Below are positions 35,361 through 47,258 of a stretch of DNA of 64,000 nt, in pieces. The first letter of the stretch is position 1. Each line of letters starts with the position of its first letter. The notes under the pieces are model-generated. The model had not been told where the DNA came from, made no database searches, and saw nothing but the letters and a program-made list of their open reading frames with translations. Origin of the DNA: Lobosporangium transversale (lineage: Eukaryota > Mortierellomycota > Mortierellomycetes > Mortierellales > Mortierellaceae); the NCBI RefSeq assembly GCF_002105155.1, contig NW_019029032.1, positions 62,001 to 126,000 on the forward strand, read 5' to 3'. The position numbers and the translations under genes are program-made.

Positions 35361-38300
35361 CTTGACTAAAAAAAATGTAAAAAGCGAAATTGGGGCAGTT
35401 TATATCCATTATTAGAATTGGATGCGCCAATGCATTTTTTTTTGTATTTCATTCATTCGTTAAAATCCATGCTGAAAATCTGAAATGTCCAGGATCTGTT
35501 AATGCATCTACTCGTGATGTTGAATTCCGTTTATCCATGTGTAAATCGTTTCGCATTCATCATGTCCATATAGTTGATATCGTCCTGTTGTGATAAACCA
35601 GGGTAGCGCCAGAATCTTACATGAAGAAGAAAAGGAAGGACCAGACAAATCCTGCTATCCAACGACAATAAATCAAAACAAGTTGTATGGATTGAAACCT
35701 ATAGCTTACGGCAACCGAACTACTTATACGTCATTCTGCTGCCCCTTAACACTTAAATCCTGGTGAATATGTAAATACAATAAAAGTTCTGCAATTGCAA
35801 GAGAAACAGGTTCTGTTGATGGTGTCTATTTTTGGCCCTTATCGGTTGAGATTTGTTTCAACTTCTGTGGCGAAAATGTTATCACAAATATATACAAGAT
35901 GAAAGGTTACCATGATTTTTCAGATCATATTGAGCGCCTGGTGATCCTACATGGTTTCACACTCGCTATTTTTGGGTGTGCTGGTTCCCACAATTCTCTA
36001 AATGCAAACTATTTTTAATGAAGCGCGATCAATTCAAATTCAGGGGTAAATCTAATCACCCCAGTGAAATTTCTTGTGTCTTGCATTCTTACACATTCGT
36101 CAAGGATCCAGAAACGATCATTTACTGCTAATCTTTATCCGGTATTGGATACAAGAAAAGAAAAAACGAGCTTCTGATCTGATTGCTCCGTGCACTCCTC
36201 TCTGTACAGGGACTGTAAGGCGGAGTATCCTGTATGTGATGCTTGCTTTTTTAAAAAAAAAATCCCGCGCTTGTATACATGCGATTGCATCGATTGCATA
36301 ATCAATTCATGATATATGCATATTTTTTGCGGTTCCAAGGGCTTCGTGAGTTACATCTCCAGTCGGCATGGACCTTCTGATGAATAATGTGAACGGGAAA
36401 AGAAAAAGCTTATTGTATTTGTATCTTTTGAGAGATGAAGATCGCCGCTGGTGCGATTTCAAGCCTAAGCTACTTGTACAACATTTCAACAGTAACGGGC
36501 TATTCTTCATAGTTTATCAAGAATATGGCGGTATCAAAATATTTCCTTCTTTTTTTGACATGCTTGTATGAGTGAATAGTTGTCCAAAGGCTGCTCCAAA
36601 TCTCTTAAAGCAGTGGTAGATGTAAACAACTGGACACAGGAAAAGAAGAAGAAGAGGCATAATTTTATTTGTCTGAGAATGCTTATTGGGTGCAAGAAAG
36701 CTCATTTTCATTCTTAAGTTGAACTGTAATCGTACATAGGACAGATGAGAGCATGGGAAACGCCACGCCGGTCATTTTGACACTACCCGCCAATGCGACA
36801 AGAAAACAAACAAGTTTGTATATAATCAATAAAATAGTGCGAGCATACATGTATATACATTTCTTGCAAGATGTCCAGTCAATCGATCAGAGCCCTTCAG
36901 TGAACAAAGGCATCTAATTCACCCAGCCATTCGCTTTCCCCTTTCTTTTCTCCTTTTGTTCCTTTTTTTTTTTTTTTTTTTTTTCATCAATTGCTGCCCC
37001 ATCTGCATTCAGCGTTCATTCCTGCATCTCTTCAAAAAAAAAAAAAGAAAAAAAAAGCATCGATTGCATTGGCGCGTATCTGTTACACCTTCATCAACCA
37101 GGAACTTTTTAATTTTTTTCTCTTTCTTCGTCAGCGATAGCCCATTGCATCTTCTAACGCCTGTATATCCTCTTTTCGAGGAATTTCCTTGCCACCCCCA
37201 TATCTCTCCTTAATCTGCAGGTAAAGAAAGACAAACATCAGAATTCAATCCATCAGCACTTGGGCTCGTACTCCGAGGCATATCAATTTTGACTTCCACA
37301 AACCACCAGCTTTCGCTCCAAATTCTCCATCATCTTTGAATGTATCATCTCGATCAAGTCTCAAGCATTCATATTCTATTCTTCATCTTATTAAGATCGT
37401 TGCTCACTTGAGGAAAAAAAAAAAAAAAAAAAAAAAACCACATGTGCTCTACGTAAACCAAAAGCATATCCGCATGTTTTCCCTTCAATTCATACATCCT
37501 TAATAACATAGCCCCATTTTCCCCTTCTTTCCATTTCACCATTTCCTAACCCCATGTAGTTATGTTTTATAAGCAAGCACTGCTTATGAAGCAATTTCTT
37601 TCCCTTTAGTTCGCTTGCTCCACTCTTTCAACGTTCAAACTGATGCTGGTTTCCCTTTGGATGGAAATCATCGTTTCTCACATGGATACTGTGCACTGGT
37701 ATATCACAAAATTTATTTTCTTTTATCACAATTTACATCATTCAACATTTGGGAGGAGCGGGACGTTGTGTCCCACAATCCACAAGTTCAACGTAGTGGA
37801 TTGTGTGATTGTAGAGGGAAAAAAACTGTTGGTGTCCCTGGTTTCTTTCTCCGTAACAGGGGTACATGTTTGAAACGCTTCATATTGGTGGCGAGTTACT
37901 TTTTGAGTGGAAATGCCATAGACAGTCTATCTACAATATTCTGGTGCCTCATATTTTATAGACATTGCTGTCTAGCTTAATCGGCTTTTTATCAGGCTCG
38001 GCTCTCAAAGAAGCAAAAAAAAATTAACCTGATTCTCTGATTCGAGACCCATTCTCTTCTCCCCCTATTTTGTGTAGTAAGACTGATTTGGCTAGGCATG
38101 CTTCATCACATCATACAACGCAATATTCAATTAATCCACCCGCCACACTACCTCACTCTGCCACTTCTTTTCACTCTTTAAAATATCTTCCTCATTTATC
38201 CCCTCCTTCCCCCTCTCAACCGTTTGTTCCAAGTCCGCGATCTGTTTCATTCAAGCGCGCGTAATTCTATCTTCATTGGTTATCGCGCTCTTGCTACTAA

Positions 38301-39687
38301 CTGCTGTACGATACCTTGTATCTTGTTGGTACGGTACACCTGTCGCTGACCATAATGAATCAAGCGACTATCATCATTATTGTTATTATTATTATATTCC
38401 CCTCCATTTCATTGACTCTTCTTCCCTGTTCTTGTGAGGTTTCAAGCTTGGAAATGACTCAAATGTCCCTCTCCCTTTGAACCAGGGACCCCTGCCTATT
38501 GAGCAATGTTTTGATTCTCTACGAGAGTTTGTTTAATTATGCACATTTTCAAAGATGGAAAAAGCGATCATCGAGTGAGCACAATCATGTCATCCTGACC
38601 ACACTAAGATGTAGCAAGCATTTGTTATCAGCACTTTTTTATGTATTTGTTATATATTTTTTTATCATTTGCCTGTCAAACAATCTTAATCCCAAGACAG
38701 TGTCATCAGCGAGAGCGTGCTAGCAATGATTCAAGGTTAATGTGTTGCATTATAGGCAATATTACCGATGGAGCTTTTTTGCTGTTCAGTTTGTAAAATT
38801 GTGCTTTGATCTCCAATGTCATCATCGACGTCAATTTTCTTTAAACAAGTCTGTAAACTGTGAGGAACCCTGACTAGACGCAATCTCAGGCACGCTAGTC
38901 TAGTGCACTCACCTCTTTCGCATTTGTTCATGTACATCAATCCCCACTCCGATTCTGTTTACCCTATTTTTACCCGCAAGGGAATTTGTCCGCTGATTTC
39001 ATGTACCCACAATCCCACAGTGTCCTGCGAGATTTATTTTTATCCCTTGCGTGGTAACGTAATGTCTTCCTCTTACTTGAGTTTGCACTGGCCCATATCA
39101 AGTTAATATCATTCGGTTTGCAAACAGAATATGCACTTATTTACTTGATTATTACTGCACCTTCATCCATCTATTTCTATCTATTCAAAATCAATTGCTC
39201 GCGTGTCAGTGGTGTACAGATGCACAGTGAGAATTGATCTGATCCTTATCAATCCGACCGACCATGGTGTCCTCGTGGTCTGTTTTTACTGAAAAAACAG
39301 AAAAAAAAAAAAAAAAACACACTTCAAAAGGCGCTTAAATTAACCAAAACATTCCTTGATATCAACATTGTATTTCTCACAGATATCCAAAGGACATTTT
39401 TCTGTATTGGACCTTCAGTCTTTTTTTTTTTTTTTTCTTTCTTTTCTTCGGCTTTACCCTGGCCGGTTGTAATTTTACGGTTTAGTTGAGAGAGGTAAAG
39501 TTTATTTCATTTCCGTTATCGTGTATTACGACTTGATTAGGATGTGGCGGTGTTTTTATGAGGCCAAAGCCATTCCTGCAAATTTCTTGTGGCAACGTCA
39601 TGGATACACTATTTCTACTCTACTTACGAACCCTTGCACCTGTTATCTATTTCACACGCGATCATTCAGTCTTGCCATTGATACACC
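35361..39687. other. 4.3 kb intergenic region upstream of chitin synthase
   Basis: No recognisable coding exon was found on either strand. Pyrimidine-rich stretches (36900-37650, 38040-38260) and A/T runs (36963-36984, 37412-37437, 39300-39317, 39421-39436) look like promoter and leader DNA of the chitin synthase gene on the plus strand and of eS31 on the minus strand. The frame 37615-37980 (121 aa) has no recognised domain. Confidence 0.45.
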
Positions 39688-42600
39688 ATGGACCCAACTC
39701 ACCCAGACATAGAGGCCCATGGCGTTGCATATGATGAACCTCAAGGTCGACGAACAGGAGCTCATGTTACAGGAAACTCTCTGAGCCCAGATAATAATAC
39801 GACAAACGCCAGACGCCCTACTAACTTCAAGCGTCAAAAATCACTTGTCAGGCCGGAACGTGAACGTGTTGATCGCAACCATCCACAGTACTACTATCGA
39901 AATGCCACGCAAAATCTCGATGGTTCAAACATCAGAGTTCAAGCATCAACGACAGGTACAGATCCTACAGGGGCGACCCTGAGCCGCACTGGTGTACGCC
40001 GCGGAAAGAGTGTACTTGGCCGCGAGCCTGAGAAGGCCGGTCAACCTCGTCTCAAAGCAAAGCCTGCGCCGAAGAATAAATTTGTTGACATCAAAGCATT
40101 AAACAAGGAGAAGGAATGGCCATCCAAATGGGTGATTTATTATAATGCGATTACCTGTTGTTTCCCTGCGGCGCTTCTCAAATCATGCGGTATGGGAAAT
40201 CATGCTACTGTTGCACATCATATCATATCCGAATGGAAAAGATATCATTAACAGTTGGTGATTGATCCATCCTCAATAGGAATGCATACCGCTGAAATTC
40301 AGCGAGCATGGCGCGAAAAGATTGCACTCGTTTCACTGATTATCATGATGGTACTGGCAGTGGCCTTCTTAACGTTCGGATTGCAACAAGCTTTGTGCAG
40401 GGACAATCAAAGCGGGAAATATGTTGCTGGATCACGGCCGGAGAACGTCATTATCCATGGCAAGGGTTATTACTTTAATGCTGAAAAGTCTCGTTATGGC
40501 GGAATTGTCTGGATGCACCCTGCCATTAATAAGGACATCTCGAATGAGCCTGTTGATATTATGAATGCCCCTGATTACGGTGCCAAGGGCATGGACGCTT
40601 CGTTTTTGTTCCAGGATCCCGCTGGCGGTGCTTGCGAAGGCTTTATCAGGCGTTCAGCTCCTCCAGCTGGTGATGATCCTCAGGCCAATTATTACTTCCC
40701 ATGTGTTATGCGCAACGTCGATGGTTCTACGTCGGTCAACAATGCAGCAGACAAAAACGCAGTAGCAGCTTGCCATATTTCTAACCGCAATGTCTGGTAT
40801 GGCCTTGCGAAGCAATCAGACGCTCCAACTTATTACACTTGGGGCAACATCACCAATTCGCAGCGCAACTTCTTCGCTTATGATGGCGATGTAATTGATG
40901 CAGATATTCTCAAATGGATCAAACCCGAATTTACTCTTGATGAGCGTATCTCAGCACTCTTCAATGGAACTATTGGTCTTCAACGAGACCTCTCTTTCAT
41001 GTTTGCACAAAGGAATATGATTAACTTGGGCAAATGCCTCAAGCAGATTGCGAGAGTTGGAGCAATGGATTCGAAGACTATTGGCTGCATGACTTCAGAT
41101 GTTATTACTTATGTGTCGCTAGTCATTATCTTGGGCGTTGTCTTTATCAAGTTCTTCTTGGCCGTCTTCTTTGGCTGGTTCTTGAGTCATAAGCTTGGTG
41201 GTTTTGATAATGAGACGTACCAAGACCGCATGAAGCGTGCAGAACAGATCGAAGCCTGGAGCTCCGATATCAATCGACCTGCATTCAGTACGAAACGTCA
41301 AACTTTCTTTCCCACCACATCACGATTCACTCCTACAACCCCTACAGGTTCATCCAGCGCTCTCAATGGCTCATCCCTTGGCCAGCCAAGTTCTCGTCCT
41401 TTGTCCACTTTCAATCGCCCAACTAGTGTTTTTAAGCCGTACACCCCACCTGGCTCACCCGGCGCCAATCCAGCCCATCTGTCTGCTTCAAACACATCCT
41501 TGAGCAGAGCCTCATATTTTAACCAGCCTATGGGTCCCAATGGAACTCCACCTCCATCACCGCCACCTCTACCTGGCGCCATCAGGCCATCTAGTGTAGC
41601 TAGTTTTGGAGGTCTGCGACAAATGTCTCGCCGCTCCTCTACCTCATCGTCGACTGCAACCCAGCCATCTAACTGCCCACTCCCCTTATCGCCCTTTTCT
41701 ATCGCACAGCCTCCAGTTTCGTACCAACCTTTCAATTTCCCGTTGATCCACACCATGGCGCTGGTCACCTGTTATTCGGAAGGCATTGACGGTTTGCGTA
41801 CAACCCTGGATTCGATCGCAACCACAGATTATCCCAATTCACACAAGTTGATCGTTGTTATTTGTGATGGTATGATTATTGGAGCTGGTAATAATATGTC
41901 AACTCCTGATATTTGTCTCTCGATGATGCAAGACGACCTTATTCCCCGAGATGAAGTGATGGCACACTCATATGTGGCCATTGCAGACGGTACGAAGCGT
42001 CATAACATGGCCAAGGTTTATGCTGGCTTTTACAAATATGACGACGAGACTGTTCCAGATAAAAAGCTCCAAAAGCGCGTTCCCATGTGCCTTATTGTTA
42101 AGGTCGGAGGTCCTACAGAGCAAAACATGCCCAAGCCTGGAAATCGTGGAAAGCGCGACTCTCAGATCATCTTAATGGGTTTCTTGCAGCATGTCATGTT
42201 TGACGAGCGCATGACCTCATTCGAATATGAATTGTTCAATACGATCTGGCGTATCACAGGTGTAGCTCCAGACCGATACGAAATTGTTCTCATGGTAAGG
42301 GTTCTTTTTATTTATTTGTTATAATTGGTATTTATAAAAAAAAACTCAAGATTCTCATTTCTGGTAAATTAATGCTTATACTTTTAGGTGGATGCTGATA
42401 CCAAGGTCTATCCAGATTCGTTGTCCCGCATGATTGCCGCCATGGCCCATGATTATGAGATTATGGGGCTGTGTGGAGAGACCAAGATCGCTAACAAAAC
42501 CGATTCGTGGGTTACTATGATTCAAGTCTTTGAGTACTACATTTCTCATCATATGTCCAAAGCATTCGAATCCATGTTCGGAGGCGTCACATGTTTACCC

Positions 42601-44043
42601 GGATGCTTCTGCATGTACCGTATCAAGGCACCCAAGGGACCTAATGGTTACTGGGTCCCCATCTTGGCCAACCCTGACATTGTGGAGCACTACTCAGAGA
42701 ACGTTGTTGATACATTGCACAAGAAGAACCTGTTGCTGTTAGGAGAGGATCGTTATCTGAGTACACTTATGTTGAGGACCTTCCCTAAACGCAAGATGAT
42801 GTTTGTGCCCCAAGCCATCTGCAAGACTGTTGTTCCAGATACATTCAAGATTTTACTATCACAACGTCGTCGCTGGATCAATTCGACCATTCATAACCTG
42901 CTGGAGCTAGTTCTCGTCCGCGATCTCTGCGGAACCTTTTGTTTCTCGATGCAGTTTGTTATCTTCATGGAGTTGGTCGGAACAGTGGTCTTACCCGCCG
43001 CTATCTCTTTCACAATTTATCTGTGTACGATCTCGGTTTATCGCGCCATCTCTCATGACGAATCAATCCCCGACACGACGGTGCCTCTGCTTTTATTGGC
43101 GGCTATTCTGGGTTTGCCTGCTGTCTTGATTGTGATGACATCACGTAAGATGGTATATGTCGGCTGGATGATGGTCTACTTGTGCTCGATCTTTGTTTGG
43201 AACTTCGTTCTACCAGCATATGCTTACTGGCACTTTGATGACTTCAGTTGGGGTCAGACTCGTATGGTAGCTGGCGAAACAGCCGGTGCCGACCACGGCG
43301 GAAAAGAGGGTCAATTTGACAGCTCCCATATCACCATGAAGCGGTGGGGTGAGTGGGAGAGAGAGCGCCGTCAAAAGGCAGCGGTCTTGGCAGGCTTGCC
43401 AGCCCCACATTTCACACAGGCTTCAGATTCAGGTGATGACTGGAATAGTACTGCTAACGGTATGAGTGGCAGTGGAGGAGCAGTTCGGGAGGAAGAATTG
43501 TCAGATGCCAGCTCCAATTCGCGCAGGACTGGAGATAGTGGGAAGCCCTTCGGACATATGAGCCAAGGGTCTACAGGATCGATGAATGCTAGTGGAGGCT
43601 ACACTCTGACAGATCCAGGCTTCCCTGGTGCACCGGGCATGGATTCGATCCCCTTACTGAATATGCATGCCCCTGCTCCTGGCGGCACCATTGGTCGTCA
43701 ACGTGTCTCACAGTTTAATCCATATGTCTCTGGTGTTCCTGGAACTGAAAATCGCATGTCCGGTTTCATAACACCACAGTCACGTCAATTCACGTCCTCG
43801 CCCAAGATGAGCAGTAATCTAGCTACATCAAGTTATACACCGCCTCCCCCTCCCCCTGGAGTCCGTCTCGGATCAATTGATACCAAGGCTCCAACCCCAA
43901 TGCTCATGATGGCAGCTGGTGCCTCTAGAACTGCATTGTCAGGGCCTAACCAAGCTCAAGTTCAAGATCCAGCACCTGCATCTGGTACTTCTGGCTCAGA
44001 CCCTATGCGCCAGTCTTCGGATCGGCCAAGCGACCTACAATAA
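39688..44043 (+). CDS. Chitin synthase, division 2 (class IV-like), without myosin motor (1,390 aa)
   Basis: Three exons: 39688-40189, 40280-42294, 42388-44043 (4,173 nt). The first junction rebuilds [20 protein letters not shown] and the second rebuilds VLM-VDADTKV. The enzyme polymerises UDP-GlcNAc into chitin at the plasma membrane. Residues ~1-140 are basic and disordered. A membrane span follows at ~185-205, then an extracytoplasmic domain, another membrane segment (~445-475), a Pro/Ser-rich loop, and the GT2 catalytic core from ~660. Catalytic motifs are VDADTKV (~841), GEDRYLS (~959) and [13 protein letters not shown] (~998). A cluster of membrane spans covers ~1025-1140, with a Gly/Ser/Pro-rich tail after. 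Size and motif order fit class IV-type enzymes; class V/VII enzymes carry a myosin head, absent here. Confidence 0.92.
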
Positions 44044-44376
44044 GCATTTCAACAAAAACAAATACCAGTGAATTTCGTATGTATTTTGCCATATGATTTA
44101 TTAGAATATATCTGAAAATATGCACTCTCTATTCTATCTTTCACACCATAAACCATAAATCCATCTTTACTCTCATAATTCGATAATATTCAATAAACTA
44201 CTACCGCCACTACTACAGCTACTATTACTATTACAAAAAAGAAAAGAAAAAGATGTTCAAGTAAGAATTGTAGAATATTGGCGTGTAAATCGATCGTAAA
44301 GCTAATCAGGCGAAACCGCGATCTGGAATATGTAGAAGGAATAAGCGGAATTTTTTATCATAATATCTCTTTCCTA

Positions 44377-44407
<31 letters not shown>

Positions 44408-44454
44408 GATGCATATTCTTTTTCACCACACTTATTGACCCTTTCATAGCGTAG

Positions 44455-44485
<31 letters not shown>

Positions 44486-44486
44486 A
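44044..44486. other. Short intergenic region with paired T and A runs
   Basis: Separates the chitin synthase stop from the next start. A T run (44381-44407) and an A run (44455-44483) end 4 nt before the next ATG, so that gene's leader is unusually A-rich. Confidence 0.45.
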
Positions 44487-46833
44487 ATGAAAGAAACATT
44501 TGCTGAAAAGTCTAGTCAGCCCAGGCTTGTACTCCTTGCCACGGCAGTATTGCTGTTTCAGAATGTGGCTAGAGCCAATGCAGTAATAAACTTGAGCAGC
44601 CACCGCAGTAATGTGGGTTTGATGGGATCACAGAATGAGGCCCCTCAACAGCACCAACAACAACGTCTGCAACAGCACTTGTCATCTGTAGATATGATAG
44701 ATGTCGCAGTTTCAACTGACGGGAAAAGGTCAAATAGTGATAAGAAGAAAAGGGATGGCATCGACACGGTTCAGCCTGACATGAACGCGTATCTTATAGG
44801 TCTATGGGAGGGGATTGTCCATATTGGGGATGATCCGAAAATCCTGGCTGGGATCACGGCCTTGGCCACAAACGTTCTAAACAATGGTGACCATTCTGCA
44901 CATCTGTTATCCGTCAAACACAAACACGAGAGGCGTCAGCTTTGGCAAGAAAAGGAAGAAAATATAATGCAGAAGCAGAAGAAGCATCAACCCAAGTCCG
45001 ATGCTGACGAATATAAAGAGGGACTAGAGAATTTGCCTATTGGGAAGAGCGAGTCCCTCCTAAGCGCAAGAGACGGTGAAGTGGATGAAAGGAGTAAGAT
45101 GAATAGAAATCAGGAGAACAAGGCAATGGAAGAGAAGCAGAGCGAACGTATAAGTAAAGATCAAAGGAGCGAAGCTTTGCATCAAACGGCGAGTGAAATT
45201 GAACAGAAGGGGAACCAGGGCCATGATGATAGCCATGGTAAGTTTGAGCAAATCAACCTCACAAATAGAAGTTCAACAGCCAATTACGATAAGCCTGGAG
45301 AATACAATTTTCTAAATAAGAAAAAACACTGCTGGAAAGCAATCGAAAATAAGTTATCATTGCTCATAACGTTTCTATCATTATAACTTTCACGATCAAG
45401 GCATTGCCTGTATTTTTCAAAACAAGGATAGCAAAGACAGTCTTCTGTTGCAGAGCAGCTTTAGGATCGAGACCTTAGGACAGGACAATAGGCTACCCCA
45501 AGCCGTTTCCCTTCTTGGGACACAGTACGATAAAGAAAGAGAGGAACCCATTAGATGGCTACTCAAAGGCAACACCGCCAAGAGTAACCGAGAAAATGAG
45601 AACAAGTATGCGGCGATCCTTACTGATAGCGACATTAGCGACATGATCATGAGCGGCAATGTTCTGGAAACTCAGGATTTAGCCAACGAACTACTTGATA
45701 TCCGGATAAGCATTGAGGATTTAGACAATCCTTCATCATCACTGCCACTCCAAAAACGCGGTGTGCCACAGCAACAACAACAACAACAACAGCAGCAGCA
45801 GCAGCAGCAGCAACAGCAACAGCCAGACAAAGGAGAGGGAAAGGAAGTAGAGGGTATTAAGGGAGGCAAAGCGAAAGATGAAAAAGGAAACGACACAATA
45901 AATGTCAACAAAACCGGCAAAGAAGTCAAGAACTTCAAAGAGAAGAAGAATGAAGTAGAGATGCCTGATGTCATGTCGAAGGACCAAATAAACGAGGATG
46001 GAAAGGAGAAGAAGGACGCGGAGGAGCAGCACAAAATGGCAGTATCTCAAGAAGATGATGTCGTTGCTACTCTAGAGAATAATCTCCCTAATAACAACAT
46101 CAAAGTCAACCATATCAACAATAACAATGACAAAAAAAAGGATGGATCTAAAAGTATGAAAAAGAACAAGGTGCACGATAACCAGAACGGATATGCTGAT
46201 TATCAGGTGGATAGTGGCTTTCATGAGAAAAGTCCTGACCTAAACACTCTCAATTCTCTCCAAGATGCACTAGACAAACTCTTTGAAGAGAACGATTTCG
46301 AGCCGAAGGTAGCTCAAAAGGACAAGAAGGATAAGGAGGATAAGAAGGATAAGAAGCACAAGAAGAAGCACAAGGATCACAAGGAGAATGATTTAAACAA
46401 CGCAGGACAAATCGAGATAAACAACGGGCTCAATGACAAAGCCTTCAACAACATTGGCTTTGGAAAGCCAAAACACAAAGCGAACAATAAACATCATGGT
46501 GATCCTGGAGCCCGTATAGCCCAAAACCGGGCACCAGCACATGCACCAGTATTAGTGCCAGCAGGGTCCCCTTCGCATCCTGGACAACCCATGCCAGCGC
46601 AGGGTCAAAGCAACCCTGAGGGCAAAGGCCCTTCCGAGCAGGCAGCACCCGCTGGAAATAAGAATGGATCTTTGTCTGGGGGGTACGGGACTGTACCGAT
46701 GTTTGGGCCTGCACAACTAGATTTGGGATCTGATGCGAGAGATTCCAAATTCAGCATATTAGAAATTTCGTTTTGGGCAAGGGCTGGCGTTATAATCGCT
46801 ACCACCGCAATGCTTGTAGTCACTGGCCTATAA
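44487..46833 (+). CDS. Predicted secreted, surface-anchored Lys/Gln/Asn-rich protein (727 aa)
   Basis: Two exons (44487-45237, 45401-46833; 2,184 nt) join in phase across a GTAAGT...CAAG intron. A hydrophobic N-terminal segment (~14-31, LVLLATAVLLFQNVARANA) resembles a signal peptide. The C-terminus ends with a hydrophobic segment and no charged tail (WARAGVIIATTAMLVVTGL), like a GPI-attachment signal or tail anchor. One folded-looking part near the N-terminus (~95-135, DMNAYLIGLWEGIVHIGDDPKIL) is followed by highly charged, disordered sequence. This has an 18-Gln run (45769-45822), Lys/Asp/His-rich repeats (KKDKKHKKKHKDHKEN) and a Pro/Ala/Gly-rich stretch near the end. No family is recognised. 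The charged middle could also suggest a nucleolar-type protein, but the terminal hydrophobic segments argue for the surface. Confidence 0.7.
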
Positions 46834-47258
46834 GGGTTTATTATCATCGTCCAGTTTTCTTCTGTGAAACAATGATGTTTGAATAAAATTAATAATTACT
46901 TTTTTTTTTTTTTTTTTTTTTTTCATGGCAGCTTAATCAAAAGCAAAAGGTTCATTTGTACTCTAACTATCATTCTGAGTTTCCCTTCCTTCTTTATTCT
47001 TTTCTTTATTCTTTCCTTCTTTACTTTCTGATAGATGTGACTTATACTTGACTTCTTCTTTTCTTTTTGATCCCCACTTTATTTACAGCATCTTGAATGA
47101 AAAAAAAAGAAAATAAAAAACAATACCTGGACTTGTCCATACCCTGCCTGAGCCTTCGTTTTCTGAATCAATTTGAAAGCTACAATTTACCGCCTATTTG
47201 AAGAGTCAATGATGCTGCCACCGCTGCTAGAGTATGAGATGCTGAGGGGAGGTGCGAC
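46834..47258. other. Intergenic region between convergent genes
   Basis: Contains a T run (46901-46923) and CT-rich DNA (46980-47070). It is the 3' region of two genes transcribed toward each other; no gene is seen. Confidence 0.4.

Noticed and set aside
38893-38930. TAGTCTAGTGC box resembling a tRNA A box
   Set aside because: No matching acceptor, anticodon stem or T-arm can be folded around it.
40190-40251. First chitin synthase open frame read through to its stop at 40251
   Set aside because: A GT-AG intron (40190-40279) in phase gives the conserved [15 protein letters not shown] junction, so the read-through is intronic.
41298-41768. 156-codon antisense frame in the chitin synthase gene
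   Set aside because: Lies opposite a Pro/Ser-rich coding segment; its Gly/Asp-rich product is a shadow of that codon bias.
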